64,000 nucleotides of DNA from Streptomyces xanthochromogenes (lineage in GTDB: Bacteria > Actinomycetota > Actinomycetes > Streptomycetales > Streptomycetaceae): NCBI RefSeq assembly GCF_014650455.1, contig NZ_BMUZ01000003.1, positions 558,001 to 622,000 of the forward strand, read 5' to 3'. Below are positions 51,699 to 60,545 of this stretch, piece after piece (the first letter of the stretch is position 1; each line of letters begins with the position of its first letter). The notes beneath the pieces were generated by a model. The model was given only the letters and a program-made list of their open reading frames with translations, ran no database searches and was not told the DNA's origin. Position numbers and translations under genes: made by a program.

Positions 51699-52661
51699 AT
51701 GACGTACTTCAAGAACCGCCGCGTCCTGAACGGGATCGCGGCCACGGCACTCGGTCTGGCGATTGCGGGCACCGCCGCCGTGGGCTCCGCCTCGGCCGAC
51801 GCGAACCCGATCGGTGCGGCCACCAAGCGCGCCGAGGCCGTACAGAAGTCGCACAAGGTCACGCCGCCGACGTTCGCAGCGCCGCGCGCCGCCGCCGGGC
51901 AGGGTGTCGTGAACACCCCGGCGTTCGACCTGACCGCGATCGACCAGCGGGGCAGCATCTACCTCTACCGCCAGAACCACGCGGGCGGGCTGGAGTCGGG
52001 CGTCAAGCTCATCGACGCCAGCGAGATCGACTACACCCCCGAGGTCCAGAGCCAGGCCGTCGACAACAACAGGGACGGCGTGGAGGACGGCTTCTACAGC
52101 TGGTGGGACGGGCAGCTGAACTTCACGTCCACCGCCTCGGACATCAACACCATCACCGTTGGCGGCGGCTGGGACATCTACGACAAGGTCCTCTCGCCCG
52201 GCGACCTCGGTGGCGCCGCGGAGTCGGACATCATCGGCATCGACAAGGCCGGTGTGCTGTGGACGTACCTCGCGTACGCCGACGGCCGGGTGACCCCGCG
52301 CACCAAGATCGGCTCGGGCTGGGACGCGTACACCCAGATCGCCGGCCAGGGTGACCTGACCGGGGACGGCCGGGCCGACATCGTCGCCCGCGACAAGTCC
52401 GGCGTGCTGTGGCTGTACAAGGGCACCGGCAACTACAAGGCGCCGTTCGCCCCGCGCATCAAGATCGGCGCGGGCTGGAACGCATACGACAAGCTGCTGT
52501 CGCTCGGCGACATGAACAGCGACGGCAAGGCCGACCTGCTGGCCCGCGCCGCCAACGGCGACCTCTACTTCTACCGGGGCACCGGCAACGCCGCCGCCCC
52601 GTACGCCCCGGCCGTCAAGATCGGCTTCGGGTACAACATGTTCCGCATGATGGGTTCCTGA
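51699..52661 (+). CDS. Secreted FG-GAP/VCBS repeat protein (320 aa)
   Basis: Signal peptide (VLNGIAATALGLAIAGTAAV, cleavage after SASA). The mature protein has at least three FG-GAP/VCBS-type repeats with DxNxDGxxD calcium-loop motifs: DNNRDGVEDG, DLTGDGRADIVARDKSGVLW, DMNSDGKADLLARAANGDLY, between GWDIYDKVLSPGDLGG and GWNAYDKLLSLGDMN. It is exported and probably binds a partner or polymer. ATG at 51699 has AGGGGGG upstream. It is not clearly tied to the glucan operon. Confidence 0.9.
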   Translation: MTYFKNRRVLNGIAATALGLAIAGTAAVGSASADANPIGAATKRAEAVQKSHKVTPPTFAAPRAAAGQGVVNTPAFDLTAIDQRGSIYLYRQNHAGGLESGVKLIDASEIDYTPEVQSQAVDNNRDGVEDGFYSWWDGQLNFTSTASDINTITVGGGWDIYDKVLSPGDLGGAAESDIIGIDKAGVLWTYLAYADGRVTPRTKIGSGWDAYTQIAGQGDLTGDGRADIVARDKSGVLWLYKGTGNYKAPFAPRIKIGAGWNAYDKLLSLGDMNSDGKADLLARAANGDLYFYRGTGNAAAPYAPAVKIGFGYNMFRMMGS

Positions 52662-52686
52662 CCTTCCATCAGGTCATTGCGCCATG

Positions 52687-52716
52687 CGCCCCGGTCGTCT
52701 GCGGACGGCCGGGGCG
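52687..52716. terminator. Terminator hairpin after the FG-GAP gene
   Basis: 13-bp stem with one wobble pair (52687-52699 with 52704-52716), 4-base loop TGCG, followed by TTTC. Confidence 0.75.
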
Positions 52717-52888
52717 TTTCCCGTGCCGAAGGCGCCAGGGGTGCCCTACGACCCCCTCGGCACGGGCACGACGTTTGCCGGCCGCGTTGCAGCGCACGGT
52801 CCAGGTGCCGGGGATGCGAGACGCTGGACGCCGATCGGCATGCGCGCCCGCGTCGGACGGCCCCCTCGGCCGCGCCTTCGTCACCGCT

Positions 52889-53446
52889 TCAGAAGGACCA
52901 CCGTGTGTGCGTGAAAGCTCCGTCGTCCCGGCCGAAGCCGTACGCCGTTTCCGGGGCAACCGCGAAAACCAGCACGTCGCCCTTGCGGAAGGCGTCCCCG
53001 ATGCCGTGGAAGGTGCCTTCGGGCGCGGTGATGTGGGCTCCGTACTTGGTCTCGTACGCCGCGATCACCTGCTCGACGACCGCCGGGTCGCGGACGGCTC
53101 GGGCCCTGCCCTCGACGATCAGGTCGAGACCTTCGGTGAGTGAGTTTCCCCCGGTGGTGAGGGCGCAGTGGTCGTCATGGGCGAGGTTCTTCGCCTTCTG
53201 CTCGTCCGGACCGGTGGAGAAGTACAGCACGCCGTCATGCCAGGCGGCGATGACCGGCGTGACGTGCAGCCGCCCGTCGGGCCGCACCGTGGAGACCCAG
53301 AAGATCTCGGCCTGTGTCAGCTGCCGCTGCGCCTCGGCCCACTCGGTGGCGTCGGCCCCCGCGGCGCCGGGCCTCGGGTTGAGCGCGGAGCTGTAGCGGG
53401 CGTCGAGCTCGGTGGTGGGCTGCTGGGCGGATCCGTGTGTCGGCAT
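52889..53446 (-). CDS. Pyridoxamine 5'-phosphate oxidase-fold protein (185 aa)
   Basis: FMN-binding split-barrel family: FWVSTVRPDGRLHVTPVIAAWHDGVLYFSTGPDEQKAKNL, where the RPDG and K residues bind FMN phosphate, then VEGRARAVRDPAVVEQVIAAY. Such proteins act as F420 or flavin reductases or haem-related oxygenases; the substrate is unknown. ATG at 53446 has AGGAG upstream. It stands alone, convergent with the FG-GAP gene. Confidence 0.9.
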   Translation of the reverse strand: MPTHGSAQQPTTELDARYSSALNPRPGAAGADATEWAEAQRQLTQAEIFWVSTVRPDGRLHVTPVIAAWHDGVLYFSTGPDEQKAKNLAHDDHCALTTGGNSLTEGLDLIVEGRARAVRDPAVVEQVIAAYETKYGAHITAPEGTFHGIGDAFRKGDVLVFAVAPETAYGFGRDDGAFTHTRWSF

Positions 53447-53547
53447 GGCGGATCTCCTTTCGTTCTCCTCCATAACGACTCCCGGGGCGGGTGGAAATCA
53501 TCGGCCGGCCGTTCTGCTGCCCCGGGGCGAGCGGAGCCGCACGGCGA

Positions 53548-53588
53548 GCGGGCGGGTGCGGGGCTGCTCCGGCCCCGCGCCCGCCCGC
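53548..53588. terminator. Terminator for the alpha-amylase gene
   Basis: 17-bp stem with one wobble (53548-53564 with 53572-53588), 52 bp after the amylase stop on the minus strand. Confidence 0.75.
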
Positions 53589-53640
53589 CCTCGCGATCCG
53601 CCAGGTCCGAGACCCGGACGTCGCGCTTACGGCCTGACTG

Positions 53641-55518
53641 CTACTTCCAGGTGTCGTTCAAGGTCTCCGAGCCGGACGCGGACGCCGTATGGACACGGTT
53701 GGCTCCGGACTCCCAAGTGACGTTCCCCGAGGCGTCCTTGACGATGTACTTGTACTCGAACCGGGTGTTCGCCGGGGTGTTCACCGTGGCCGACCACACG
53801 GGGTAGGAGGCCGAGGACAGGGCCACGGCGGCGTTCGGGTCCCAGTTGCCGAGGGCCGGGAGCGAGCCGACCACGTACACGTTCTGACCCCACACCGTCG
53901 TCTTCGTCTCGTGGAAGGTCTCGCTCACGGTCCCGGACGTCGTCGGTGTCGGCGTGGGCGACGACGTCGGGCAGGTGCCGTTGCACGCGGCGCCGGCCGC
54001 GTACAGCGCCACCGAGTCACCCGCGCCGACCGTGACCGTGGCCTGGCCCGAGGAGCTGACGGTGACCGCCGGACCCGTGCAGCTGCCGCCCGTGGCGGGG
54101 TTGCCATGGATGACATCGCAGTACGTCCCCGCCGCGAGGCCGGTGGTGAAGGTCTGGGTGACCGCGCTCGCGCCATTGTTGATGGCGACCCATGCCGCGT
54201 TGCCCCGGCTGAAGGCGATGGCGTTGGCGCCGTTGTCCCACCAGTTGGCCACGCTCTGTCCCTTGGCGGCGTTGTGCCATCCCACCATGTTGGCGATGCC
54301 CTGGGTGCGGTCCGCACAGTTCCAGGCGCCGGCGGAGCAGTCGGTGTCGCCGACGTAGCCGTTCGCGTCTGCGGGCGGCGAGTCGTCGCTGCTGTTGAAC
54401 CGGAACCCCGAGTAGACCTGCGGGGTGCCGTAGCCCCAGGCGAGTTCGAAGATGTGGGCCAGGGTGTACTTGGAGCCGTCCTTGTAGGTGAGCGTGCTGT
54501 TGTCGCGCTCCAGGTCGTGGTTGGTCACCATGACCGCGGATTTGTCGCTCGGCTCGAACCCCCAACCCTGCCCGAACGTCTTCAAGTTGGCGATGCTGCC
54601 GTTGAACTGGTCCTTGAGCTTGTGGGCGTAGGTGAATTCCAGGACGCTTCCGTTGCCCTCGAAGGCGCTGGGCGCGAGCTGTCCGCTGCCGCCGGGTATG
54701 ACCTCCTGGTACACGTACGGCCGGCCGCCCCAGCGGGTGTCGCCGACCTTCGCGAGGATCGCGGCCATGTCCGCCTGCGCGATGTGCTTGGCCGCGTCCA
54801 CCCGGAAGCCGTCGACTCCGTATCCGACCAGCTTGTTGAGGTACCCGGCGATCTTCGAGCGGACGTCGTCCTTCTCGGTGTACAGGTCCGAGAGCGAGAC
54901 CAGCTGGCACTCCTGGACCTGCTGGGCACTGTTCCAGTCGTTGATGACGTTTCCGGCGTTGGGGCAGTTCGCGGGGTAGTCGTGGAAGCTGGAGCGGTCG
55001 TAGCCGATGCTGCCGTAGGTATAGGTCCCGGGGTTGAAGCTCGCGCCGCCGTAGGAGTCGGTGCTGGTCTGGTTGGCACCCGCGGTGTGGTTGATGACCG
55101 CGTCCGCGTACACCTTCACGCCCGCGTTGTGGCAGGCCGTCACCATGGCGGCGAACTGCGCTTCCGAGCCCATCCGGCTGTTCAGGTCGTAGCCCACCGG
55201 CTGGTAGACGTCCCACCAGGGGTGGGTGCCGTCGGACAGCCGGATCGAGTCTCCGGGCGGGGCCACCTGGACCGCCCCGTAGCCCTTGGGGCCGAGGACG
55301 GTCGTGCACTCCTGGCCGACCGACTTCCAGTTCCATTCGAAGAGGTTGGCGATCACGTCGCCGCCGTTGGCGGTGGCGGCGTGCGCGGTGCCCTGGAAAG
55401 CGACGGGCAGGACCGCCCCGGCGAGCAGTGCTCCGGCTGCGAGCAGGCCGGCCGAGGCCCGGCGGCGCCCGATCTGCAACGGGGCTGTGGTCGCTCGGCG
55501 GCTCGGTGGTGCGGTCAT
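53641..55518 (-). CDS. Secreted GH13 alpha-amylase with C-terminal CBM20 (625 aa)
   Basis: Signal peptide with an Arg pair (IGRRRASAGLLAAGALLAGA). The catalytic domain shows the GH13 set: DAVINH (region I), GFRVDAAKH with the nucleophile Asp (II), the acid Glu region VYQEVIPGG (III) and TNHDLERDN (IV). The last ~100 residues form a CBM20 starch-binding module (VYVVGSLPALGNWDPNAAVAL). It hydrolyses starch outside the cell. ATG at 55518 has GGGAG upstream. A perfect palindrome AACTTGCAGCAAGTT lies 326 bp upstream, suggesting MalR/Reg1-type control and a long leader. Confidence 0.96.
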   Translation of the reverse strand: MTAPPSRRATTAPLQIGRRRASAGLLAAGALLAGAVLPVAFQGTAHAATANGGDVIANLFEWNWKSVGQECTTVLGPKGYGAVQVAPPGDSIRLSDGTHPWWDVYQPVGYDLNSRMGSEAQFAAMVTACHNAGVKVYADAVINHTAGANQTSTDSYGGASFNPGTYTYGSIGYDRSSFHDYPANCPNAGNVINDWNSAQQVQECQLVSLSDLYTEKDDVRSKIAGYLNKLVGYGVDGFRVDAAKHIAQADMAAILAKVGDTRWGGRPYVYQEVIPGGSGQLAPSAFEGNGSVLEFTYAHKLKDQFNGSIANLKTFGQGWGFEPSDKSAVMVTNHDLERDNSTLTYKDGSKYTLAHIFELAWGYGTPQVYSGFRFNSSDDSPPADANGYVGDTDCSAGAWNCADRTQGIANMVGWHNAAKGQSVANWWDNGANAIAFSRGNAAWVAINNGASAVTQTFTTGLAAGTYCDVIHGNPATGGSCTGPAVTVSSSGQATVTVGAGDSVALYAAGAACNGTCPTSSPTPTPTTSGTVSETFHETKTTVWGQNVYVVGSLPALGNWDPNAAVALSSASYPVWSATVNTPANTRFEYKYIVKDASGNVTWESGANRVHTASASGSETLNDTWK

Positions 55519-55843
55519 GGCGGCTCCCTGGGCAGGTGGGGGCAGCGCCGATCCGCGCCTCGGGGCGGCCATGGGGAGGTGGCCGCCCGGCGCGGTCGTG
55601 CTGCGGGGAGGTGACCCGCGGTGTCGGCCGACACCGCGGCTCGCGCAACCCGTCCGCCGCCCACGGCACCACCCGCACACCGAATCCGTCCCGGGACCGG
55701 CGCGCGGGCGTCCCGTGCCGAAAGCCGTTCGGACACAGCGGCGTTCGGCACTCGGCCCGCGGGGCGGTCGGGCTCGGTTGCGCGAGGATGACGATCCCGC
55801 CGTGCCCGGCGCCCCGTCAAGAGGTGACGCAAAATCATTCAGA
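55519..55843. other. Long amylase leader region
   Basis: 325 bp between the amylase start and the palindrome, with no supported gene. Confidence 0.4.
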
Positions 55844-55858
55844 AACTTGCAGCAAGTT
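55844..55858. promoter_or_regulatory. MalR/Reg1-type operator upstream of the amylase gene
   Basis: Perfect palindrome AACTTGC-A-GCAAGTT, 326 bp from the amylase ATG. CTTGCAGCAAG-like repeats are the known operators of Streptomyces amylase genes. Confidence 0.7.
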
Positions 55859-55925
55859 CTTAAGGCGGTGTCACCGGCACCGGTCCAACCGCCTCCCTGC
55901 CCCGCAAGACCCCTCAAGTGCCAGC

Positions 55926-56537
55926 TCAAGCGATACGGGTGTGGACCGTCGCGGTGTTGTTGGACGTGGTTTTCTCGGCGGACGTAGTGGTCACCTTGGT
56001 GATGAGCTGGACGGTGCCACCGCCATGCGAGGGTCCGCGGCCCGCGATCTGGAGGCGTACGGTCTCGCCGGGCTTGAGCGCGTCGACGGTGACCAGGACG
56101 CGGCCCTCGCCGTTCAGCCGAGCGTGGGCGTCGCCCTGGACGATGCGGTGGGCGCGGTGCTCGATGCCGTTGGGCATGGTGGTGACCGAGCGCACCGCGT
56201 GAGCCGTCGACCTGCCGGTGTTGGTGATCGACACCGTCCACAGCTGCTCCGCATTGTGGTCGATGTGCGCGGGACCGGAGGCGCTGACGGCGACGTCGGC
56301 CCGGTTCTGAGTTGGAACGCGCGGGGTCCAGGCGTCGCCGTAGTCCTTGTCGTACGTCTTCGTCCAGTTGTCGCCGTACTTGCCGGTGTGGCCGTTGACC
56401 CACCCGTCGCCGTAGTCCGGGCCGTAAGCGGCGGAGGCCGGGCCGGCCACGGCCAGGGACACGCCCGCTACGGCGGTGGTGACGATCGCGGCGGCGGCTG
56501 CGCGGCGGCGCAGGGTGCGAGTCGACCGGGAGAACAT
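55926..56537 (-). CDS. Secreted hypothetical protein with DUF11/CARDB-like domain (203 aa)
   Basis: A signal peptide (IVTTAVAGVSLAVAGPASA) is followed by a Tyr/Gly/Trp-rich segment (YGPDYGDGWVNGHTG, YGDNWTKTYDKDYGDAW) and a ~120-residue Ig-like domain (DVAVSASGPAHIDHNAEQLW, ITNTGRSTAHAVRSV, LKPGETVRLQIAGRG) like DUF11/CARDB. ATG at 56537. Exported; its role is unknown, perhaps in the cell surface. Confidence 0.8.
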   Translation of the reverse strand: MFSRSTRTLRRRAAAAAIVTTAVAGVSLAVAGPASAAYGPDYGDGWVNGHTGKYGDNWTKTYDKDYGDAWTPRVPTQNRADVAVSASGPAHIDHNAEQLWTVSITNTGRSTAHAVRSVTTMPNGIEHRAHRIVQGDAHARLNGEGRVLVTVDALKPGETVRLQIAGRGPSHGGGTVQLITKVTTTSAEKTTSNNTATVHTRIA

Positions 56538-56766
56538 CAAGGGACAACCTCTCGAAAGGGGAGAACGGTAAGAGGCGGCGCCCACGGTGCGGGGCGCCAC
56601 GTATCAAGCCTGTCCAAGCAGACGGCCGCCCCTCTGCGCCACACGTCCTCGATCAGGAGGTCCTTGGCCCCGGCGCGCCCGAGGGACGCATCGGCCGAAA
56701 GCACGACGGCCGAGCCGTCGGGCATCGGCCGAGAATCCGGGCACGGCTAGCGAGCGATCCCCGGCG

Positions 56767-57921
56767 TCATGCCGTCTGCCGTGGCGTCGCGTGAAGCGCA
56801 TCGCCGATGCCTTCCACACCCTGCGGGCACGCTGCCTGACGATGTGTCACCTGGGGTGAGACCTGGCAGAGCAGATAGAGCAGGGCCAGGCTGACGAGCC
56901 AGTCGGTCACCCCGGAGAACTGGTTGATCGTGAACTTGAAGACCTGACCGACGAGCAGATCCACCAGGAGTGCGGCACGCAGCGTCCGCAGGGCCGCTTC
57001 CCCGTCGCGGAGCAACTGGGCCGTGCCGCGCAGGGAGAGCACCAGGGATGCCAGGGAGCAGGCGAGTGCTCCGGCGATGGCGGTCCACTGGGTCTCGCCA
57101 TCGAGGCCGCCCGTGAGGCCTTCGACGGCCACGGCAACCAGCAGGAGGGCCGCCTGAAGCGTCGTGCCCCAGGCCACGAGGTGAACCAGCCTTTTTTTCG
57201 CCACCAGTTGGGCCACGCGCGCCGATGCCCACACGCGGACCCGCTCCAGCACCTCGTGGTGCGGGGCGGGCTCACGGGCCGGGCGTTCGGGCACCGCTTC
57301 GATCAGGGCCGCCAGCGCCACGTCCACGGCCGTCGGCGATGCGTCGGTGCCCCGCAGGCGGCGCAGCGCCTCGCACCGCTCCCGCGCGGTGAGACCACAG
57401 CGGAGTCCCTGCAGAGCGATGTCGACGGCGCAGGCCGCGCGGAACGCCTCGGGCGCCTCCTGCCGGTCCGAACGCGCACGCCGCGCCACCCACCAGGCGA
57501 GGCCCGTCAACGCCACGAACGACAGATAGATGAGTCCGGGCGCCGGTCGGTAGAAGTAGCCGTCGGTGGCGACCAGTTTGCCCACCTCGTCGATGAAGAG
57601 GCCGAAGCCGACACCTCCGGTCAGGGCACCACGGCGACGGGAGGCGACCCCGGTGAAGATCAGCATCAACAGGAGCCCCACCAGCATGAGCAGCCCGCCC
57701 CAGAGCATGTGCGAGATGTGCAGGCCGCCGTTGCCCGCCCCGCCCCCGAGCTTGGGGTAGTCGGTCAACGCGAGGAAGGCGCGGGTCACCAGGACGGTGA
57801 CGACGCCGACGAGGACGAACAGCCGAAGGTGCGCCGCGGCGCTCTCGGTCCGCGGGAACCCGTTGTTCGGAGGCGTACGGAACATGCTCCGAGCGTCGCC
57901 CACGCGCCGGGCCCGAGCCAT
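56767..57921 (-). CDS. Polytopic membrane protein of unknown function (384 aa)
   Basis: Several hydrophobic spans: LFVLVGVVTVLVTRAF, HMLWGGLLMLVGLLLMLIF, LTGGVGFGLFIDEVGKL, LIYLSFVALTGLAWWVA, ALLLVAVAVEGL, IAGALACSLASLVLSL and LLVDLLVGQVFKFTI. About seven helices and an Arg-rich cytoplasmic segment in the middle. No family is recognised. The start could be 57921 or 57885; neither has a strong ribosome site. Confidence 0.75.
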   Translation of the reverse strand: MARARRVGDARSMFRTPPNNGFPRTESAAAHLRLFVLVGVVTVLVTRAFLALTDYPKLGGGAGNGGLHISHMLWGGLLMLVGLLLMLIFTGVASRRRGALTGGVGFGLFIDEVGKLVATDGYFYRPAPGLIYLSFVALTGLAWWVARRARSDRQEAPEAFRAACAVDIALQGLRCGLTARERCEALRRLRGTDASPTAVDVALAALIEAVPERPAREPAPHHEVLERVRVWASARVAQLVAKKRLVHLVAWGTTLQAALLLVAVAVEGLTGGLDGETQWTAIAGALACSLASLVLSLRGTAQLLRDGEAALRTLRAALLVDLLVGQVFKFTINQFSGVTDWLVSLALLYLLCQVSPQVTHRQAACPQGVEGIGDALHATPRQTA

Positions 57922-57963
57922 GGGGCCAGCCCCCGTCCCGCCCACGTGCTGACCCCCGTTCGC

Positions 57964-58090
57964 ACCGGTGCGGACAGGCCCCCGTCGGGGCGGGTGCGGC
58001 CAAGTACCCGTCGGGCCGGTGCGGACAGGCACCCACCCGGCCGGTGCGGCCGGCTGCCCGCCGGTGGCGTCCGGGCCGGTACGGGAGGCC
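57964..58090. repeat. Imperfect ~24-26-bp tandem repeats
   Basis: Four degenerate units of GGTGCGGACAGGC-type sequence, each ending CCCGTCGG or similar, upstream of the membrane protein gene. Not CRISPR: units are direct and without unique spacers. Confidence 0.7.
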
Positions 58091-58300
58091 CGCGTGGCAC
58101 CGCGCCGCGCGCGCGGGGGCGTGCACGCCGTGATCGCTGATGGTGTGTCATGTTCCGCGTTTCGTCACGTGTAGTCGTTCTCCGCGCGGTCCACAATGCT
58201 CCGGGTCCAGAGTGTGGGTGTCCGGCCGAACCAGCGTCGGACTTCACACCGTTCGGCATCCCCGGGCTCCTGCCCGGGCTGCCGTGAACTGGGAGTTCAC

Positions 58301-58756
58301 ATGTCTCCTCGCACCATCACCCGCGTCGCCGCACTCGCCCTGGCCGCCTCCGCCCTCGCCGCGGCAGCTGCCGTTCCCGCCTCCGCCACCGTGCACCCGG
58401 CGGCACCGCGCTCCCCGATCGTTCTCGGGGCGATCCAGTACGACAGCCCCGGACGCGACGACCACTCCCAGAAGAGCCTCAACGCCGAGTGGGTCACGGT
58501 CACCAACACGGGCCGCGGCACGGTGAACCTCAAGGACTGGACGCTCACCGACCGCGCCCACCAGACCTACACCTTCCACAACCTGCGCCTGGCCGGACAC
58601 CAGTCGGTTCGCGTCCACACCGGCAAGGGCCGCGACACCGGTCGCGACGTCTACCAGAACCGCCGCGACTACGCGTGGGACAACAGCCGGGACACCGCGA
58701 CCCTGCGCGACAACCACAAGCACACCATCGCCACCAAGTCCTGGGGCCGCCGCTGA
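58301..58756 (+). CDS. Secreted lamin-tail (LTD) domain protein (151 aa)
   Basis: Signal peptide (ITRVAALALAASALAAAAAV) and then a lamin-tail domain: VLGAIQYDSPGRDDHSQKSL, NAEWVTVTNTGRGTVNLKDW, TLTDRAHQTYTFHNLRL, QSVRVHTGKGRDTG, VYQNRRDYAWDNSRDTATLR. LTD modules are small immunoglobulin-like folds in many secreted bacterial proteins. ATG at 58301 has GGGAG upstream. Exported; role unknown. Confidence 0.93.
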   Translation: MSPRTITRVAALALAASALAAAAAVPASATVHPAAPRSPIVLGAIQYDSPGRDDHSQKSLNAEWVTVTNTGRGTVNLKDWTLTDRAHQTYTFHNLRLAGHQSVRVHTGKGRDTGRDVYQNRRDYAWDNSRDTATLRDNHKHTIATKSWGRR

Positions 58757-58803
58757 GCACCACTGCCACCATTCGGTGCCGCCGCCACGGCACCGGAGGT
58801 GAG

Positions 58804-58834
58804 AAGGCCGGCACCTCTGTGAGGTGCCGGCCTT
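58804..58834. terminator. Bidirectional terminator
   Basis: Perfect 14-bp stem (58804-58817 with 58821-58834) and a 3-base loop, between the convergent LTD and DHFR-like genes. Confidence 0.85.
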
Positions 58835-58972
58835 CGGTCGGTGGGTGCTGCCGCCCCCGCCGTACGGCCAAGGGGAGTCCGGGCTCCGGCGCCACCAGCC
58901 ACCACGGAACGCGGGGTGTCGATCACGACAGGCACGAACCGCAGGGTGCCTGTCTCTACGGAGCGGGTTCGG

Positions 58973-59557
58973 CTACTTCCGGTTCGACGCATCGGATACG
59001 TCGGCCGGGGCGTACAGCAGGTCCATCACGCCCGTGGTGAACGTCTGGGCCTGCACGAGCTTCAGGGGGAAGGGGCCCGCGCCCTCCTCGAAGAGACGCA
59101 GGCCACGGCCCAGGACGATCGGGTGCACCAAGAGGCGCAGCTCGTCGAGCAGGCCGGCGGCCAAGAGCCCGCGGACTACGGACACCGAGCCGGTGACGGC
59201 GATGTTCTTCTCGCTGTCCTCCGCCTTCAGCGCCTTGACGCCCGCCACGAAGTCGCCCTGGAGCTGTTCGGAGTTGCGCCAGGTGAAGTCGAGCGCGCGA
59301 CGCGACACGACGACCTTGCGCCCGTCGCCGAAGTCCTTCGCCATGCCCGCGTCCTCGCCGCCCGCGTCTTCGCGCGCGGGCCAGGCCTCGGCGAAGCCCT
59401 CGTAGGTGATGCGGCCGAACAGGAACGTGTCGGCGTTCTGTACGTCGCCCATCACAGCGGCGGCCATCTCGTCGTTGAAGTACGGGAAGTGCCAGGTGTG
59501 GGGATCGGCCACGACACCGTCGAGGGAGATGAAAAGGCCTGCTGTGATCTTGCGCAT
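58973..59557 (-). CDS. Dihydrofolate reductase family (RibD C-terminal-like) protein (194 aa)
   Basis: Starts MRKITAGLFISLDGVVADP, the classical opening of small DHFR-fold reductases (YyaP/RibD C-terminal type). LFGRITYEGFAEAWPARED, KVVVSRRALDFTWRNSEQL, VTGSVSVVRGLLAAGLLDELRLLVHPIVLG follow. NADPH-dependent reductase of unknown substrate. ATG at 59557 has AGGAGCC upstream. It is alone. Confidence 0.92.
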   Translation of the reverse strand: MRKITAGLFISLDGVVADPHTWHFPYFNDEMAAAVMGDVQNADTFLFGRITYEGFAEAWPAREDAGGEDAGMAKDFGDGRKVVVSRRALDFTWRNSEQLQGDFVAGVKALKAEDSEKNIAVTGSVSVVRGLLAAGLLDELRLLVHPIVLGRGLRLFEEGAGPFPLKLVQAQTFTTGVMDLLYAPADVSDASNRK

Positions 59558-59724
59558 GTCGGGGGCTCCTTGGCTGCGGGACGCGGTGGGTTCCGTCGCG
59601 GATATGACGGAGGGGAGCCGCAGAACTCATCGGCCCCCGGCACCAGAATCCCCCGACCGCCCGGTCGAAGATCATCACCCCGCCCACATCACGCTGGTGG
59701 AGTACTGGGGGCCGGCTCGCGCGC

Positions 59725-60084
59725 TTACTCGGCCGGCTCGTCGAGGAACCGGCGCAGCACGGCGGCCTCCTCGTGCAGCAGGGCCGCCCGGTCGGCATGC
59801 GCCGGTGAGCTCAACTCTGCTGCGGCAGCGAGCCGTTCGGCGATCTCGGCGCGCACGATGTCCGCCATGCCACCCTCGCTCAGCTCACGTCGTACCGCCT
59901 CGGTGGCTCCGGCGCCGACCGGTGACTCCTCGATCGAGAGACCACGCGGCTCGGCCGCGCCGACCGGCACGGCCTGCGCATTGTCCAGTGCGGCGAGTGC
60001 GGCTCGCAGGGCACGCACCGCGACCTTGTCTCGGGCGCGCATGGCTGCGGGCAGGGCTTGGCGCATACGGACGTGCAGTGACAT
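59725..60084 (-). CDS. GatB/YqeY-like domain protein (119 aa)
   Basis: A small helical protein starting MSLHVRMRQALPAAMRARDK, as in YqeY-like proteins related to the C-terminal tail of GatB, which binds tRNA. It has LRAALAALDNAQAVPV and later helices (DIVRAEIAERLAAAAELSSP). Role not established; possibly linked to tRNA amidotransfer or translation. ATG at 60084. It ends ~165 bp before the DHFR-like gene. Confidence 0.85.
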   Translation of the reverse strand: MSLHVRMRQALPAAMRARDKVAVRALRAALAALDNAQAVPVGAAEPRGLSIEESPVGAGATEAVRRELSEGGMADIVRAEIAERLAAAAELSSPAHADRAALLHEEAAVLRRFLDEPAE

Positions 60085-60232
60085 GTCCTTGACCCTATGG
60101 CCCGCCCCGTGGGGCCGCAACGAGATACCGCCCCACAGCCCCGGCCGCCCCGATCCGCCGACCGGCGCGGGCCCGCCCGGGCGGCCCCGGGATGAGGAGT
60201 GTCGCCAGGCGGGGCCGGTCGTTGGGCAGCGC

Positions 60233-60439
60233 ATGCCTCTGACGCGCACCGCCTTCACCTCGGTGGCCATCGCCGCCCTCACCTCCCTCGCGCTCGCCGG
60301 AGCCGCGGACGCCCACCCCGCCGCGCCGAATGACGACGACAACTGCGCCGGGACCGGTGTGCATGTGGGTCTGTGCCAGGTGCTGGCCGAGCAGCATGTG
60401 CTGAGCGGCAACAACCCGCAGGTGGGAAGTCGCCCCTGA
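60233..60439 (+). CDS. Small secreted protein (68 aa)
   Basis: ATG at 60233 opens a frame with a clear signal peptide (FTSVAIAALTSLALAGAADA) and a mature part of ~40 residues with two Cys (DDNCAGTGVHVGLCQVL), perhaps a disulfide. It is exported and of unknown role. No strong ribosome site. Confidence 0.65.
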   Translation: MPLTRTAFTSVAIAALTSLALAGAADAHPAAPNDDDNCAGTGVHVGLCQVLAEQHVLSGNNPQVGSRP

Positions 60440-60545
60440 CACACCGTCACCATAGGACGAGTCGGCCGGTCGCTCCGGTGGTTCCGGTCGCGGCCGGCTC
60501 CGCCACCTCCCGGTGCGGAGCGGCTTCGTCGGTAGGGTGCGTCCC

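Noticed and set aside
53689..55614. Long plus-strand open frame opposite the alpha-amylase gene
   Set aside because: Antisense to a well-supported gene; Val/Gly/Asp/Arg-rich composition typical of a GC-driven open frame.
57964..58090. Repeats resembling a CRISPR array
   Set aside because: Units are degenerate, contiguous and without unique spacers.
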